From Bacteroidaceae bacterium (GTDB lineage: Bacteria; Bacteroidota; Bacteroidia; Bacteroidales; Bacteroidaceae): a DNA stretch of 64,000 nucleotides. The position numbers were made by a program, and so were the translations under genes. Where the stretch lies: the NCBI GenBank assembly GCA_017507105.1, contig JAFWBM010000032.1, forward strand, positions 51,559 through 115,558. The letters run 5' to 3'. Shown in pieces: positions 1 through 6,805 of this stretch (position 1 is its first letter; each line of letters opens with the position of its first letter). Below the pieces are notes generated by a model. The model was not told the origin of the DNA and ran no database searches. It saw only the letters and a list, made by a program, of their open reading frames with translations.

Positions 1-778
1 CTCTTACCGCTATACTGCGTGGCAGCACACTATCATCACCCTCTTCATAATACTTTATAGCATTGGTCACCACCTGCTTTGCTGCATCTTTTAGCAACTG
101 GATACGGTTACTATGTGTAGCAAGTATGGTACCATTACCGGGAAGTGACAATCCTATAGCTTCGGTAAGTGAGTTCATGGAGTTTGCAGTAAACATACCC
201 GAACAACATCCGCATCCGGGACAAGAACGTCTCTCTATCTGCTCCAGTTCTTCGTCTCCTACAGTTGTATCTGCAGCCTTTACCATTGCCGAAATAAGAT
301 CAAGGTTCTCGCCATTCCATGTTCCTTTCTCCATAGGACCACCCGACACGAATACTGTCGGAATATTCAGACGCATTGAAGCCATCAACATTCCCGGAGT
401 TATCTTATCGCAATTAGAGATACACACTAACGCGTCTACCTTGTGGGCATTACACATATACTCTACACTATCGGCAATAATATCACGAGAAGGCAGCGAG
501 TACAACATTCCATCATGTCCCATTGCAATACCGTCATCAATGGCAATGGTATTGAACTCGGCAGCATAACAGCCGAGTTTCTCTATCTCGCGTTTTACAA
601 TTTGTCCGGCCTCATGCAGATGTGTATGTCCCGGAACCAATTGAGTAAAAGAGTTTGCAATACCAATTATAGGCTTTCCAAACATCTCACGTTTCATTCC
701 GTTGGCAATCCATAGGGCACGAGCCCCTGCCATACGACGTCCCTCGGTACACTGTGCGCTTCTTAGTTTTATCTTCAT
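1..778 (-). CDS. ilvD: Dihydroxy-acid dehydratase, 5' part (runs off the left edge)
   Basis: Fe-S dehydratase that converts dihydroxyisovalerate and dihydroxymethylvalerate to the keto acids that precede Val/Leu and Ile. About 259 N-terminal residues are present of a family length near 600. Translating the minus strand from the ATG at 778 gives an open frame to the window edge with family hallmarks: the GRRMAGAR start region, [30 protein letters not shown] with a cluster cysteine, and [12 protein letters not shown] with further cluster cysteines. The gene sits 68 nt downstream of a leader terminator and 130 nt downstream of a leader-peptide stop, so transcription is probably controlled by attenuation. 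The C-terminal part and the rest of any ilv operon lie outside the window. Identity is secure. Confidence 0.96.
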   Translation of the reverse strand, partial: MKIKLRSAQCTEGRRMAGARALWIANGMKREMFGKPIIGIANSFTQLVPGHTHLHEAGQIVKREIEKLGCYAAEFNTIAIDDGIAMGHDGMLYSLPSRDIIADSVEYMCNAHKVDALVCISNCDKITPGMLMASMRLNIPTVFVSGGPMEKGTWNGENLDLISAMVKAADTTVGDEELEQIERRSCPGCGCCSGMFTANSMNSLTEAIGLSLPGNGTILATHSNRIQLLKDAAKQVVTNAIKYYEEGDDSVLPRSIAVR

Positions 779-845
779 AATCCTTATTCATTATCATGTT
801 CAGAGAGATCACACATAACCTGAACATAAAAAACAATTTTATAAT

Positions 846-879
846 AAAAAAACGCCCTCCTCATATTATAGAGAAAGGC
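846..879 (-). terminator. Leader terminator (attenuator) upstream of ilvD
   Basis: On the minus strand GCCTTTCTC pairs with GAGGAGGGC (nine pairs, two of them G-U) around an 8-nt loop. It is followed by G and seven T (846-852). It lies between a promoter and the ilvD start, so it would stop transcription before ilvD. Its 5' arm (871-879) can instead pair with GAGATTGGC at 901-909, seven of nine positions, giving an alternative antiterminator. The second arm overlaps the stop codon of the leader peptide, as the classical attenuation mechanism needs. Confidence 0.82.
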
Positions 880-907
880 ACCTAACAGTATAGATATACA
901 GCCAATC

Positions 908-976
908 TCATCCCATTTTAACTGACAGGACGACAATAATATTATTAATGACTTGACTGTTGTATTTTAAATGCAT
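908..976 (-). CDS. 22-residue Ile/Val/Leu-rich leader peptide of ilvD
   Basis: ATG at 974-976 opens a 22-codon frame ending in TGA at 908-910. Residues 9-19 hold three Val-class blocks and a run IIVVL (13-17), so 8 of 11 residues there are Ile, Val or Leu, the three products of the pathway. The frame begins about 18 nt after the predicted start of transcription, and its stop codon sits on the antiterminator arm. A ribosome stalled at the IIVVL codons would leave that arm free (readthrough); one that reaches the stop would cover it (termination). This is the logic known from enterobacterial ilv leaders; here it is inferred from sequence alone. Confidence 0.75.
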   Translation of the reverse strand: MHLKYNSQVINNIIVVLSVKMG

Positions 977-999
977 AAAATATCTTTTTCTAACTGCTG

Positions 1000-1031
1000 C
1001 GAATTTAATGCTTTTTTCTAAGTAGAGCAAA
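1000..1031 (-). promoter_or_regulatory. Promoter of the ilvD leader
   Basis: On the minus strand TTTG (1028-1031), a 20-nt spacer, then TAAATTCG (1000-1007). This matches the Bacteroidetes primary-sigma form (TTTG, 19-21 nt, TAnnTTTG, here with TTCG as at several other genes in the window). Predicted transcription start is near 994, giving a short 5' end before the leader-peptide ATG at 976. Confidence 0.65.
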
Positions 1032-1148
1032 AAAAACAAAGAAAAATTATCAAAAAATCACCAATCATTAAAAAGTGAAAATAAATTTACACCTAAAAAG
1101 GTATTTTCAACTACAAAAAGTAGAATAAATAATAGAGCTGCAAATCTA

Positions 1149-1184
1149 TTTTGCGGACAAAAGCATAAACCTCTGTCCGCAAAA
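1149..1184. repeat. 11-bp perfect inverted repeat
   Basis: TTTTGCGGACA (1149-1159) and its exact complement (1174-1184) are separated by 14 nt. T-tracts lie before and A-tracts after the stem on both strands, so it does not have the form of an intrinsic terminator. It lies between the end of the padR-pspC locus and the ilvD promoter. It could be a 3'-end stabilising hairpin or a protein-binding site. The rest of 780-1238 outside the attenuator elements shows no gene. Confidence 0.5.
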
Positions 1185-1238
1185 CAAAATAATCACATGA
1201 AAAGAGCCCCAAAAGGGAAGCATCTTATTTTATATATG

Positions 1239-1736
1239 CTAATCGAAATCCAACATTGAATTTAGAATAGAGTTTTCACTCTCTATCTCAACAAAGCCAC
1301 AAGTATCGTTACCAATAATTATGAAAAGCAGTTTTATATCCTCACTCCTCTTCATTACATACACCTTGAAGTCGGTTTTATCCTTGCCTATACGAAAGAG
1401 ACTTTCATAACCATCTGGAATCGCCTTATCTATTTGCTTTTTAAACGACAACTTCACCTCTTCCTCACATTCGCTAAGGATAAGAGCTCTAGCCTCCTTA
1501 ATTCCTTTACTATTCAGTTCTGCAACAAGTTCGGCAATGGCATCTTCCTTCTTCCCTCCACACTCTGTCTCTACATCAAAGTATCCGGCCCTCTCCAGTT
1601 TATCCATCTCCTTCATTGAAGAGATAAATACGGCACCGCTCTTATCTTTGTATCTATCTCCCAGTTTATTCAATCCATCCGCTTTTGTAATCATTGCCAT
1701 AGCAACGATAAACAACATTATAAATATTCTTTTCAT
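1239..1736 (-). CDS. Secreted DUF4252-like protein
   Basis: A 165-residue protein with a signal peptide (MKRIFIMLF, hydrophobic core, cut near residue 20) and a mature part that follows the DUF4252 pattern: GAVFIS near the front, a charged middle, and a C-terminal stretch with VYVMKR and IIIGNDTCGFVEIE. DUF4252 proteins are small exported proteins of Bacteroidetes with no proven biochemical role. The ATG at 1736 gives the best signal peptide; an ATG at 1763 overlaps the TGA of the upstream pspC-type gene and would add ten residues, so translational coupling is possible. It is last in the padR-pspC-pspC locus, which suggests an envelope-stress role. The family call is by eye. Confidence 0.6.
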   Translation of the reverse strand: MKRIFIMLFIVAMAMITKADGLNKLGDRYKDKSGAVFISSMKEMDKLERAGYFDVETECGGKKEDAIAELVAELNSKGIKEARALILSECEEEVKLSFKKQIDKAIPDGYESLFRIGKDKTDFKVYVMKRSEDIKLLFIIIGNDTCGFVEIESENSILNSMLDFD

Positions 1737-1762
1737 AGCAGAAGAGTTAAACAAGCATAACA

Positions 1763-3418
1763 TCACTCATCATTCCCACATGTATCAACGTCAAATATTT
1801 CATGCCCATCAGAAAAAAAATTACCTTTATACGAATAATGTTGTGCAACGGGAGTAACATACACTCCATCTATAGTATCATTACCAAATATGTACATAGC
1901 GGGAAGTGCATTTTTTAATATACATATCTTGAAAGGAATCTTACCCATCTCCAAAGCATTGGAATAACTTATACTATCGCCTGGATTTATATAACGAACC
2001 TCTTTATCTTTAGAGTAAATACTCATGTTACCCACATCACTATTATCTACAAGTATTTCACTTGCTATGCTATCCCAAACAAAACAGAGAGCGCCTTCTT
2101 TGGCAAAGAATGCTACTTCTATATTCGCAAAAGAGTCATCATCACAACCGTTTCCATCACTCACATCGCGAACAGCAGATGGTTCATAGAATCTGAGTAT
2201 AACCTTATCCTCAAGATTATAGCGTATCATCTGCACTGTAAATGGCAAATTACCGTTTCCATCTCCCCACGCAACATATTGATGCGACTCGATAGCCGAT
2301 ACATTCTCTTCAATCAGCTGTTCCCAAAACTTTTCGTCAAAGAAACGTCTGTCATCAACAATCTCTTCAACAATAGATTCCCATCCACCATTTGCCTCTA
2401 CCCTATTATGAATATTATAGCATACTATTCCCAATGTTGCTAACCAACCCAATACAAATGCAATCTTAACATATCGATTGAGAGGAGAACAGACATTGCA
2501 CTTCTTCAATATCCAATGTATAAGCGCAAACAGAGGCAGCAGTAACAGTATCAACACATATACATTTTCAAATAATGCAACCCCAAAGACTGTAACTAAC
2601 ACAAAGAAAAGTATTGCTAAAACAAATAGTAACAAGAGAAATGCAAAAAACAATGGAAAAGATATTATTGCCAACATAACAAAGAAGATTATCTTCACAG
2701 CGGAAGCAAGACAACCACTGCTCTTAGGATATGTAAGCTCCCCCAAAGCCAACTCATAATTATCTTTCCATGCAGTCTCGACATCTGCACCGTCATTGAA
2801 AGACAACTTGCGCATACGTGTAAGATCTATAATATTACACGCCTTCGGCAGCACCAACCAAAGGAGAGCATAGGCAAGAATCAGAAAAAGAGAACCTCCA
2901 AAAGAGAGACCCAAAAGAAATATAAGCATTACAATGAGACGGGAAATGCCTATACTCCATCCGTTATATTTTGCCAAGCCCGATATGACGCCACCCAAAA
3001 GTTTATCATTTGGGTCACGATACAGTTTGTTTCCAAGTCTCATGGCTATACGCCATTGAGAACTTCTGCTATTCTCCGAGCCTTTGTCATATTGTTCTCC
3101 TTTTATCCCTGGTCCGGGACAAGCCACTCCTTCTGAATCATTATCCTCACTATCGAAAGGAGCATCGGAAAGTTCCAAAGGCAATTCAACTTCGTTCAAG
3201 ATACTTCTTATAAGTTGTATGGTGACAATCGAATCGCTACCTACACGCTCTTGCAACATAGAGGCAATCTTTTTCTCATATTCGCCACCTTTGGTCTCAT
3301 CCCCTTCACCTCTGTAATATTCGGTAACTTTAGAAATATACCTTTCTACAAGTTCAAGAGCATCTTCATCAAAACAATAGATGCGACCATTCATATTGAT
3401 ATTTACCGACTTTTTCAT
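1763..3418 (-). CDS. PspC-domain membrane protein, long form
   Basis: A 551-residue protein from the ATG at 3418; a further in-frame start at 3466 would add a poor 16-residue extension. The N-terminal cytosolic part (1-130) starts MKKSVNINMNGRIYC, like the neighbouring paralogue. A PspC domain follows (about 135-200) with KLYRDPNDKLLGGVISG and one membrane span, then several strongly hydrophobic segments (about 245-335), then an extracytoplasmic domain of some 200 residues with no recognised motif. PspC proteins act in the phage-shock membrane-stress response of other bacteria; no pspA is nearby. The long C-terminal domain is unusual compared with classical PspC of about 120 residues. The next gene overlaps or abuts its stop codon. 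Confidence 0.8.
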   Translation of the reverse strand: MKKSVNINMNGRIYCFDEDALELVERYISKVTEYYRGEGDETKGGEYEKKIASMLQERVGSDSIVTIQLIRSILNEVELPLELSDAPFDSEDNDSEGVACPGPGIKGEQYDKGSENSRSSQWRIAMRLGNKLYRDPNDKLLGGVISGLAKYNGWSIGISRLIVMLIFLLGLSFGGSLFLILAYALLWLVLPKACNIIDLTRMRKLSFNDGADVETAWKDNYELALGELTYPKSSGCLASAVKIIFFVMLAIISFPLFFAFLLLLFVLAILFFVLVTVFGVALFENVYVLILLLLPLFALIHWILKKCNVCSPLNRYVKIAFVLGWLATLGIVCYNIHNRVEANGGWESIVEEIVDDRRFFDEKFWEQLIEENVSAIESHQYVAWGDGNGNLPFTVQMIRYNLEDKVILRFYEPSAVRDVSDGNGCDDDSFANIEVAFFAKEGALCFVWDSIASEILVDNSDVGNMSIYSKDKEVRYINPGDSISYSNALEMGKIPFKICILKNALPAMYIFGNDTIDGVYVTPVAQHYSYKGNFFSDGHEIFDVDTCGNDE

Positions 3419-3556
3419 ATTACTCTCATTTACAATAACCAAAATATACCTTATTGCTAAACTCACCCATTATATCCGTTATCAAAAATCAGCACATCAT
3501 TCTACAGCAAAGGAACAATAACGAAGGAGACTGATTTAAATAGGGAGATTAGAACG

Positions 3557-3588
3557 AGCCTTTACATAATAACAGCCATTACATAATA
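3557..3588. repeat. Two direct copies of a 15-mer, 17-bp period
   Basis: AGCC(T/A)TTACATAATA occurs at 3557-3571 and 3574-3588 (14 of 15 identical). It lies in the 183-bp gap between the two pspC-type genes, just after the stop codon of the first. The 17-bp period resembles the spacing of the ATGTACG pair at the padR promoter. It could be an operator for the downstream gene; nothing else is evident in this gap. Confidence 0.4.
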
Positions 3589-3601
3589 GTTAAACTATTT
3601 A

Positions 3602-4555
3602 TCACAAGTTACTTAAAATAACCGGCACCTGCACCAAGGCCAAAATCCATACAATGAGCAAAAGCCATTTTACTCCACTACCTATATCTTGCCATTTCTT
3701 GGATAGCACCAATACTATAGCCACTATTGGAATAGCCAGAATAGATATTGTACCTATCCAGCAGAATATAAGTGAGAGATACAACATTCTCGACATTGAA
3801 GTATCACAGGCGACTCCGAATACAAAGAGGCTTAAAAACAATACACATCCAAGGATAACCAGGAGGTTTGAAATACCATTATTATCGACCTCTTTGATAT
3901 TACGCATAATCTTGTCAATAGCAGGCTCTTCATAAGCGAGTTTCTCGGCAATGTTTTCTGGTGTAGGCTCAACTCCTTTCATTCGCAATTTATCGGTTGT
4001 GGTAATAGCCAATGGCAACACAGCCCAAAGAACCAGATACAACAGGAATGTCCAGAATGCTGTAATAAAAAAGAGGAAGACTGTTACCACACGTAACAGA
4101 GTAACATCAAGGTCAAAGTATGCAGCAAATCCCGAGACCACGCCACCTAGGAGTTTTCTTTCTCCATCGCGAAAAAGTTTCTTCCCCATTGATGCATGGC
4201 TGTTGGTATCTTCACCAGCTCTATCCTCTTCGGTGGTATCTGATGCAGAGTTATCAGTTTCTGTTGCACTTGCATTTACACTCTCATTCTCATCAACCAT
4301 CGACTCGGGCTTTCCCATTCTGGCAATCATCTCATTAACCAATGAAAGAGTTACTATTCTGGGCAGACCGTCATTCATTCTGGACTCAAATAACTCACCC
4401 ATACGTTGCTCAATATCTGCAGCAATCTCTTCGCCACACTCATTATTCATGAAACAGGTCCTGACACTGACGAGATAATCGTTCAGTTGTTCATAGGCAT
4501 CTTCATCTATCTGAAATATCCTACCCCCGAGATTAACATTAAAAGACTTTTTCAT
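3602..4555 (-). CDS. PspC-domain membrane protein
   Basis: A 317-residue protein. N-terminal cytosolic region (1-115) starts MKKSFNVNLGGRIFQ and has a highly acidic linker. The PspC domain (about 120-185) has KLFRDGERKLLGGVVSG and a strongly hydrophobic helix ending VLWAVLPL. Two or three more membrane spans fill 225-317. It is a paralogue of the gene at 1763-3418 over the first 185 residues. It starts 18 nt after the padR stop, so it is almost certainly cotranscribed with padR, a PadR-PspC pairing common in Bacteroidetes. The role is inferred to be a membrane-integrity sensor or effector. Confidence 0.85.
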   Translation of the reverse strand: MKKSFNVNLGGRIFQIDEDAYEQLNDYLVSVRTCFMNNECGEEIAADIEQRMGELFESRMNDGLPRIVTLSLVNEMIARMGKPESMVDENESVNASATETDNSASDTTEEDRAGEDTNSHASMGKKLFRDGERKLLGGVVSGFAAYFDLDVTLLRVVTVFLFFITAFWTFLLYLVLWAVLPLAITTTDKLRMKGVEPTPENIAEKLAYEEPAIDKIMRNIKEVDNNGISNLLVILGCVLFLSLFVFGVACDTSMSRMLYLSLIFCWIGTISILAIPIVAIVLVLSKKWQDIGSGVKWLLLIVWILALVQVPVILSNL

Positions 4556-4573
4556 ATATTGTTTTATTTATTA

Positions 4574-4906
4574 TCAAACCTCAAGATTCTTTATTCCCGC
4601 AATTGTCCCCGACAGTTGCACCCAACTATCCTCAAGGGCTGCAAGAAGCTGCATTCCCTCATCCGTGAGCCTATAATATTTACGTGGTGGACCAGCCGGA
4701 CTCTCTTGCCATTCATAATCGAGCACACCCTCTTTTTTCAGCCTCGATAACAACGGATACAGTGTCCCCTCGACAACTATTAGATTGGCACGTTCCAATT
4801 CATCTATAATATCCGAACTATAACAAGGCTTTTTGGCTAGTAGCAACATTATGCAATACTCAAGCATGCCCTTACGCATCTGCGATTTCACATTCTCAAC
4901 ATACAT
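4574..4906 (-). CDS. PadR-family transcriptional regulator
   Basis: A 110-residue winged-helix repressor from the ATG at 4906 (an upstream in-frame start at 4942 would add 12 basic residues). The family pattern is clear: QMRKGMLEYCIMLLLA in helix 1, then VVEGTLYPLLSRLKKEGVL for the recognition helix, then the wing with PRKYYRLTDEG. PadR proteins usually repress their own operon and release DNA on binding a small molecule or on membrane-active stress. Here it leads the pspC genes, so it probably regulates them. The C-terminal dimer helix is short, as in the PadR-s2 subfamily. Confidence 0.9.
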   Translation of the reverse strand: MYVENVKSQMRKGMLEYCIMLLLAKKPCYSSDIIDELERANLIVVEGTLYPLLSRLKKEGVLDYEWQESPAGPPRKYYRLTDEGMQLLAALEDSWVQLSGTIAGIKNLEV

Positions 4907-5006
4907 AATACACTGTTTATAACTTTTAGTCCTCTTTTTCAAATAATAATAAGAAAAACTACTATATGCTTATAGATAAAAGCAAGAAGACAAATCAAAT
5001 GTACGA

Positions 5007-5037
5007 CAAATATACATGTACGCATAGTACCTTGCAA
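5007..5037 (-). promoter_or_regulatory. Promoter of padR-pspC operon with candidate operator
   Basis: Minus strand: TTG (5035-5037), 20 nt, TATATTTG (5007-5014). Two ATGTACG copies lie at 4999-5005 and 5016-5022, 17 bp apart, and the palindrome TACATGTA at 5013-5020 touches the -7 box. PadR sites are typically ATGT/ACAT inverted pairs, so autorepression here is plausible. The rest of the 4907-5175 gap shows no gene and no clear plus-strand promoter. Confidence 0.55.
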
Positions 5038-5175
5038 TACATAGTAAGCGATTTAACATTTATTTAACACAATACAAAAGATTTAAGAGATAAGATCAAA
5101 TAGCAAAGCTTACGAACATATACTAAAAACAATTGTTATAAGAAAAGATATTCAAACATTATAAAAACTTCTTAT

Positions 5176-6630
5176 ATGTCAAGTAAAATCAACAATTCCG
5201 TAAAACTGGGAGTCATGACATTGGCAATCATGAATGTAACCGCAGTTGTTTCGTTACGCGGCCTGCCTGCCGAGGCCGAGTATGGACAAAGTTCAGCTTT
5301 CTATTATCTGTTTGCTGCCATCGTATTTCTTATTCCCACATCTTTTGTCGCAGCAGAATTGGCCGCGATGTTCCAAGACAAGCAGGGAGGAGTATTCCGT
5401 TGGGTAGGAGAAGCTTTTGGCAAGAAGATAGGTTTTCTTGCCATATGGTTACAATGGGTAGAGAGTACAATATGGTATCCAACAGTGCTTACATTCGGTG
5501 CAGTATCACTTGCTTTCATAGGTGCAGACAGCGCTAAAGATATGGCATTGGCGTCTAACAAGATTTACACACTCATCGTGGTACTTGCAATATATTGGAC
5601 AGCCACTTTTATCTCGCTGAAAGGTCTCGGGTGGGTAAGTAAGGTAGCGCGCATAGGAGGTCTAGTAGGTACTATTATCCCGGCAGCCCTCCTTATTGTG
5701 CTTGCCATTATCTACCTTGTTTCGGGTGGGAAACCACAAATGGACTTCGGTGGAAGTTTCTTTCCCGACATCGCCAAGTTCGACAATCTGGTACTTGCAT
5801 CAGGAATTTTCCTTTTCTATGCAGGAATGGAGATGACCGGTATTCACGTAAAGGACATGGATAATCCCTCGAAAAACTATCCGAAAGCAGTATTCATAGG
5901 TGCAATGATGACCGTTCTTATTTTTATACTTGGCACATTTGCTCTAGGAATCATAATTCCTCAAAAGGATATTAATCTCACACAGAGTCTATTGGTGGGT
6001 TTCGATAATTATTTTGCCTACATACACGCATCTTGGTTCTCACCAATCATTGCCATTGCATTAGCTTTCGGGGTATTAGCAGGAGTACTCACATGGGTAT
6101 CCGGTCCCTCAAAAGGTATATTCGCAGTAGGAAAAGCCGGTTATCTTCCCCCTTTCATGCAACGCACAAACAAGATTGGCGTACAGAAGAACATTCTACT
6201 CATTCAGGGTGGCCTTGTAACACTCCTAAGTTTACTATTTGTTGTAATGCCATCTGTACAGAGTTTCTACCAGATTCTTTCGCAACTTACCGTTCTCTTA
6301 TATTTAATAATGTACCTGCTGATGTTTGCTGCAGCCATATATCTGCGATACAGCATGAAAGAGTATAAACGTCCTTTCCGAATAGGCAGCAACGGCAATA
6401 TTACGATGTGGATAGTCTCCGGCGTCGGTTTCCTTGGTAGTCTACTCGCGTTTATTCTCAGTTTTATTCCCCCTGCACAGATTTCGGTGGGTAGCAATAC
6501 AGTATGGTATATGGTACTTATTATAGGCTGTATTATTGTAGTAGGTGCACCTTTTATAATATATGCTATGAGGAAGCCTCACTGGGAGGATAAGAATTCT
6601 AAGTTCGAGCCATTCCATTGGGAAGAGTAA
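5176..6630 (+). CDS. APC-family permease, glutamate/GABA antiporter (GadC)-like
   Basis: A 484-residue transporter with about 12 membrane spans. It resembles GadC: VVSLRGLPAEAEYG in span 1, GGVFRWVGEAFG, WVSGPSKGIFAVGKAGYLPP in the loop after span 8, and a last hydrophobic part with SFIPP. GadC exchanges glutamate for GABA at low pH. The C-terminal plug of the E. coli protein is shortened to a tail ending EPFHWEE. No glutamate decarboxylase or glutaminase gene is next to it, so the substrate is uncertain; a generic amino-acid exchanger is the alternative. It is divergent from padR and followed by a strong terminator hairpin. Confidence 0.8.
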   Translation: MSSKINNSVKLGVMTLAIMNVTAVVSLRGLPAEAEYGQSSAFYYLFAAIVFLIPTSFVAAELAAMFQDKQGGVFRWVGEAFGKKIGFLAIWLQWVESTIWYPTVLTFGAVSLAFIGADSAKDMALASNKIYTLIVVLAIYWTATFISLKGLGWVSKVARIGGLVGTIIPAALLIVLAIIYLVSGGKPQMDFGGSFFPDIAKFDNLVLASGIFLFYAGMEMTGIHVKDMDNPSKNYPKAVFIGAMMTVLIFILGTFALGIIIPQKDINLTQSLLVGFDNYFAYIHASWFSPIIAIALAFGVLAGVLTWVSGPSKGIFAVGKAGYLPPFMQRTNKIGVQKNILLIQGGLVTLLSLLFVVMPSVQSFYQILSQLTVLLYLIMYLLMFAAAIYLRYSMKEYKRPFRIGSNGNITMWIVSGVGFLGSLLAFILSFIPPAQISVGSNTVWYMVLIIGCIIVVGAPFIIYAMRKPHWEDKNSKFEPFHWEE

Positions 6631-6652
6631 AGAGACTTTTAAAAAGCGAGTC

Positions 6653-6688
6653 TTAACATAAGCAACACAGTGATGTTGCTTATGTTAA
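6653..6688 (+). terminator. Terminator after the GadC-like gene
   Basis: A 15-bp perfect stem (TTAACATAAGCAACA and its complement) with a 6-nt loop, followed by TATTATTTTCT. It begins 22 nt after the stop codon. Confidence 0.75.
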
Positions 6689-6706
6689 TATTATTTTCTA
6701 CTTTCG
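6676..6706 (+). promoter_or_regulatory. Promoter of the GH92 gene, overlapping the terminator
   Basis: TTG (6676-6678), 20 nt, TACTTTCG (6699-6706). The -33 element lies inside the right arm of the preceding terminator. The predicted 5' leader of the GH92 message is about 95 nt. Confidence 0.5.
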
Positions 6707-6805
6707 CATTAGGAATATATTAAATATCATTCCAAAATAAGTTATATCCTTTATGCTCTACAAATAGAGAGCCATAAAGTAGAACAAATATAATATCTGA
6801 TAATT

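Noticed and set aside
63..715. Plus-strand open frames of 168 and 90 codons
   Set aside because: They lie opposite ilvD, whose minus-strand translation has clear family motifs.
1149..1184. Calling the 11-bp inverted repeat a terminator of the padR-pspC operon
   Set aside because: No U-run follows the stem on either strand.
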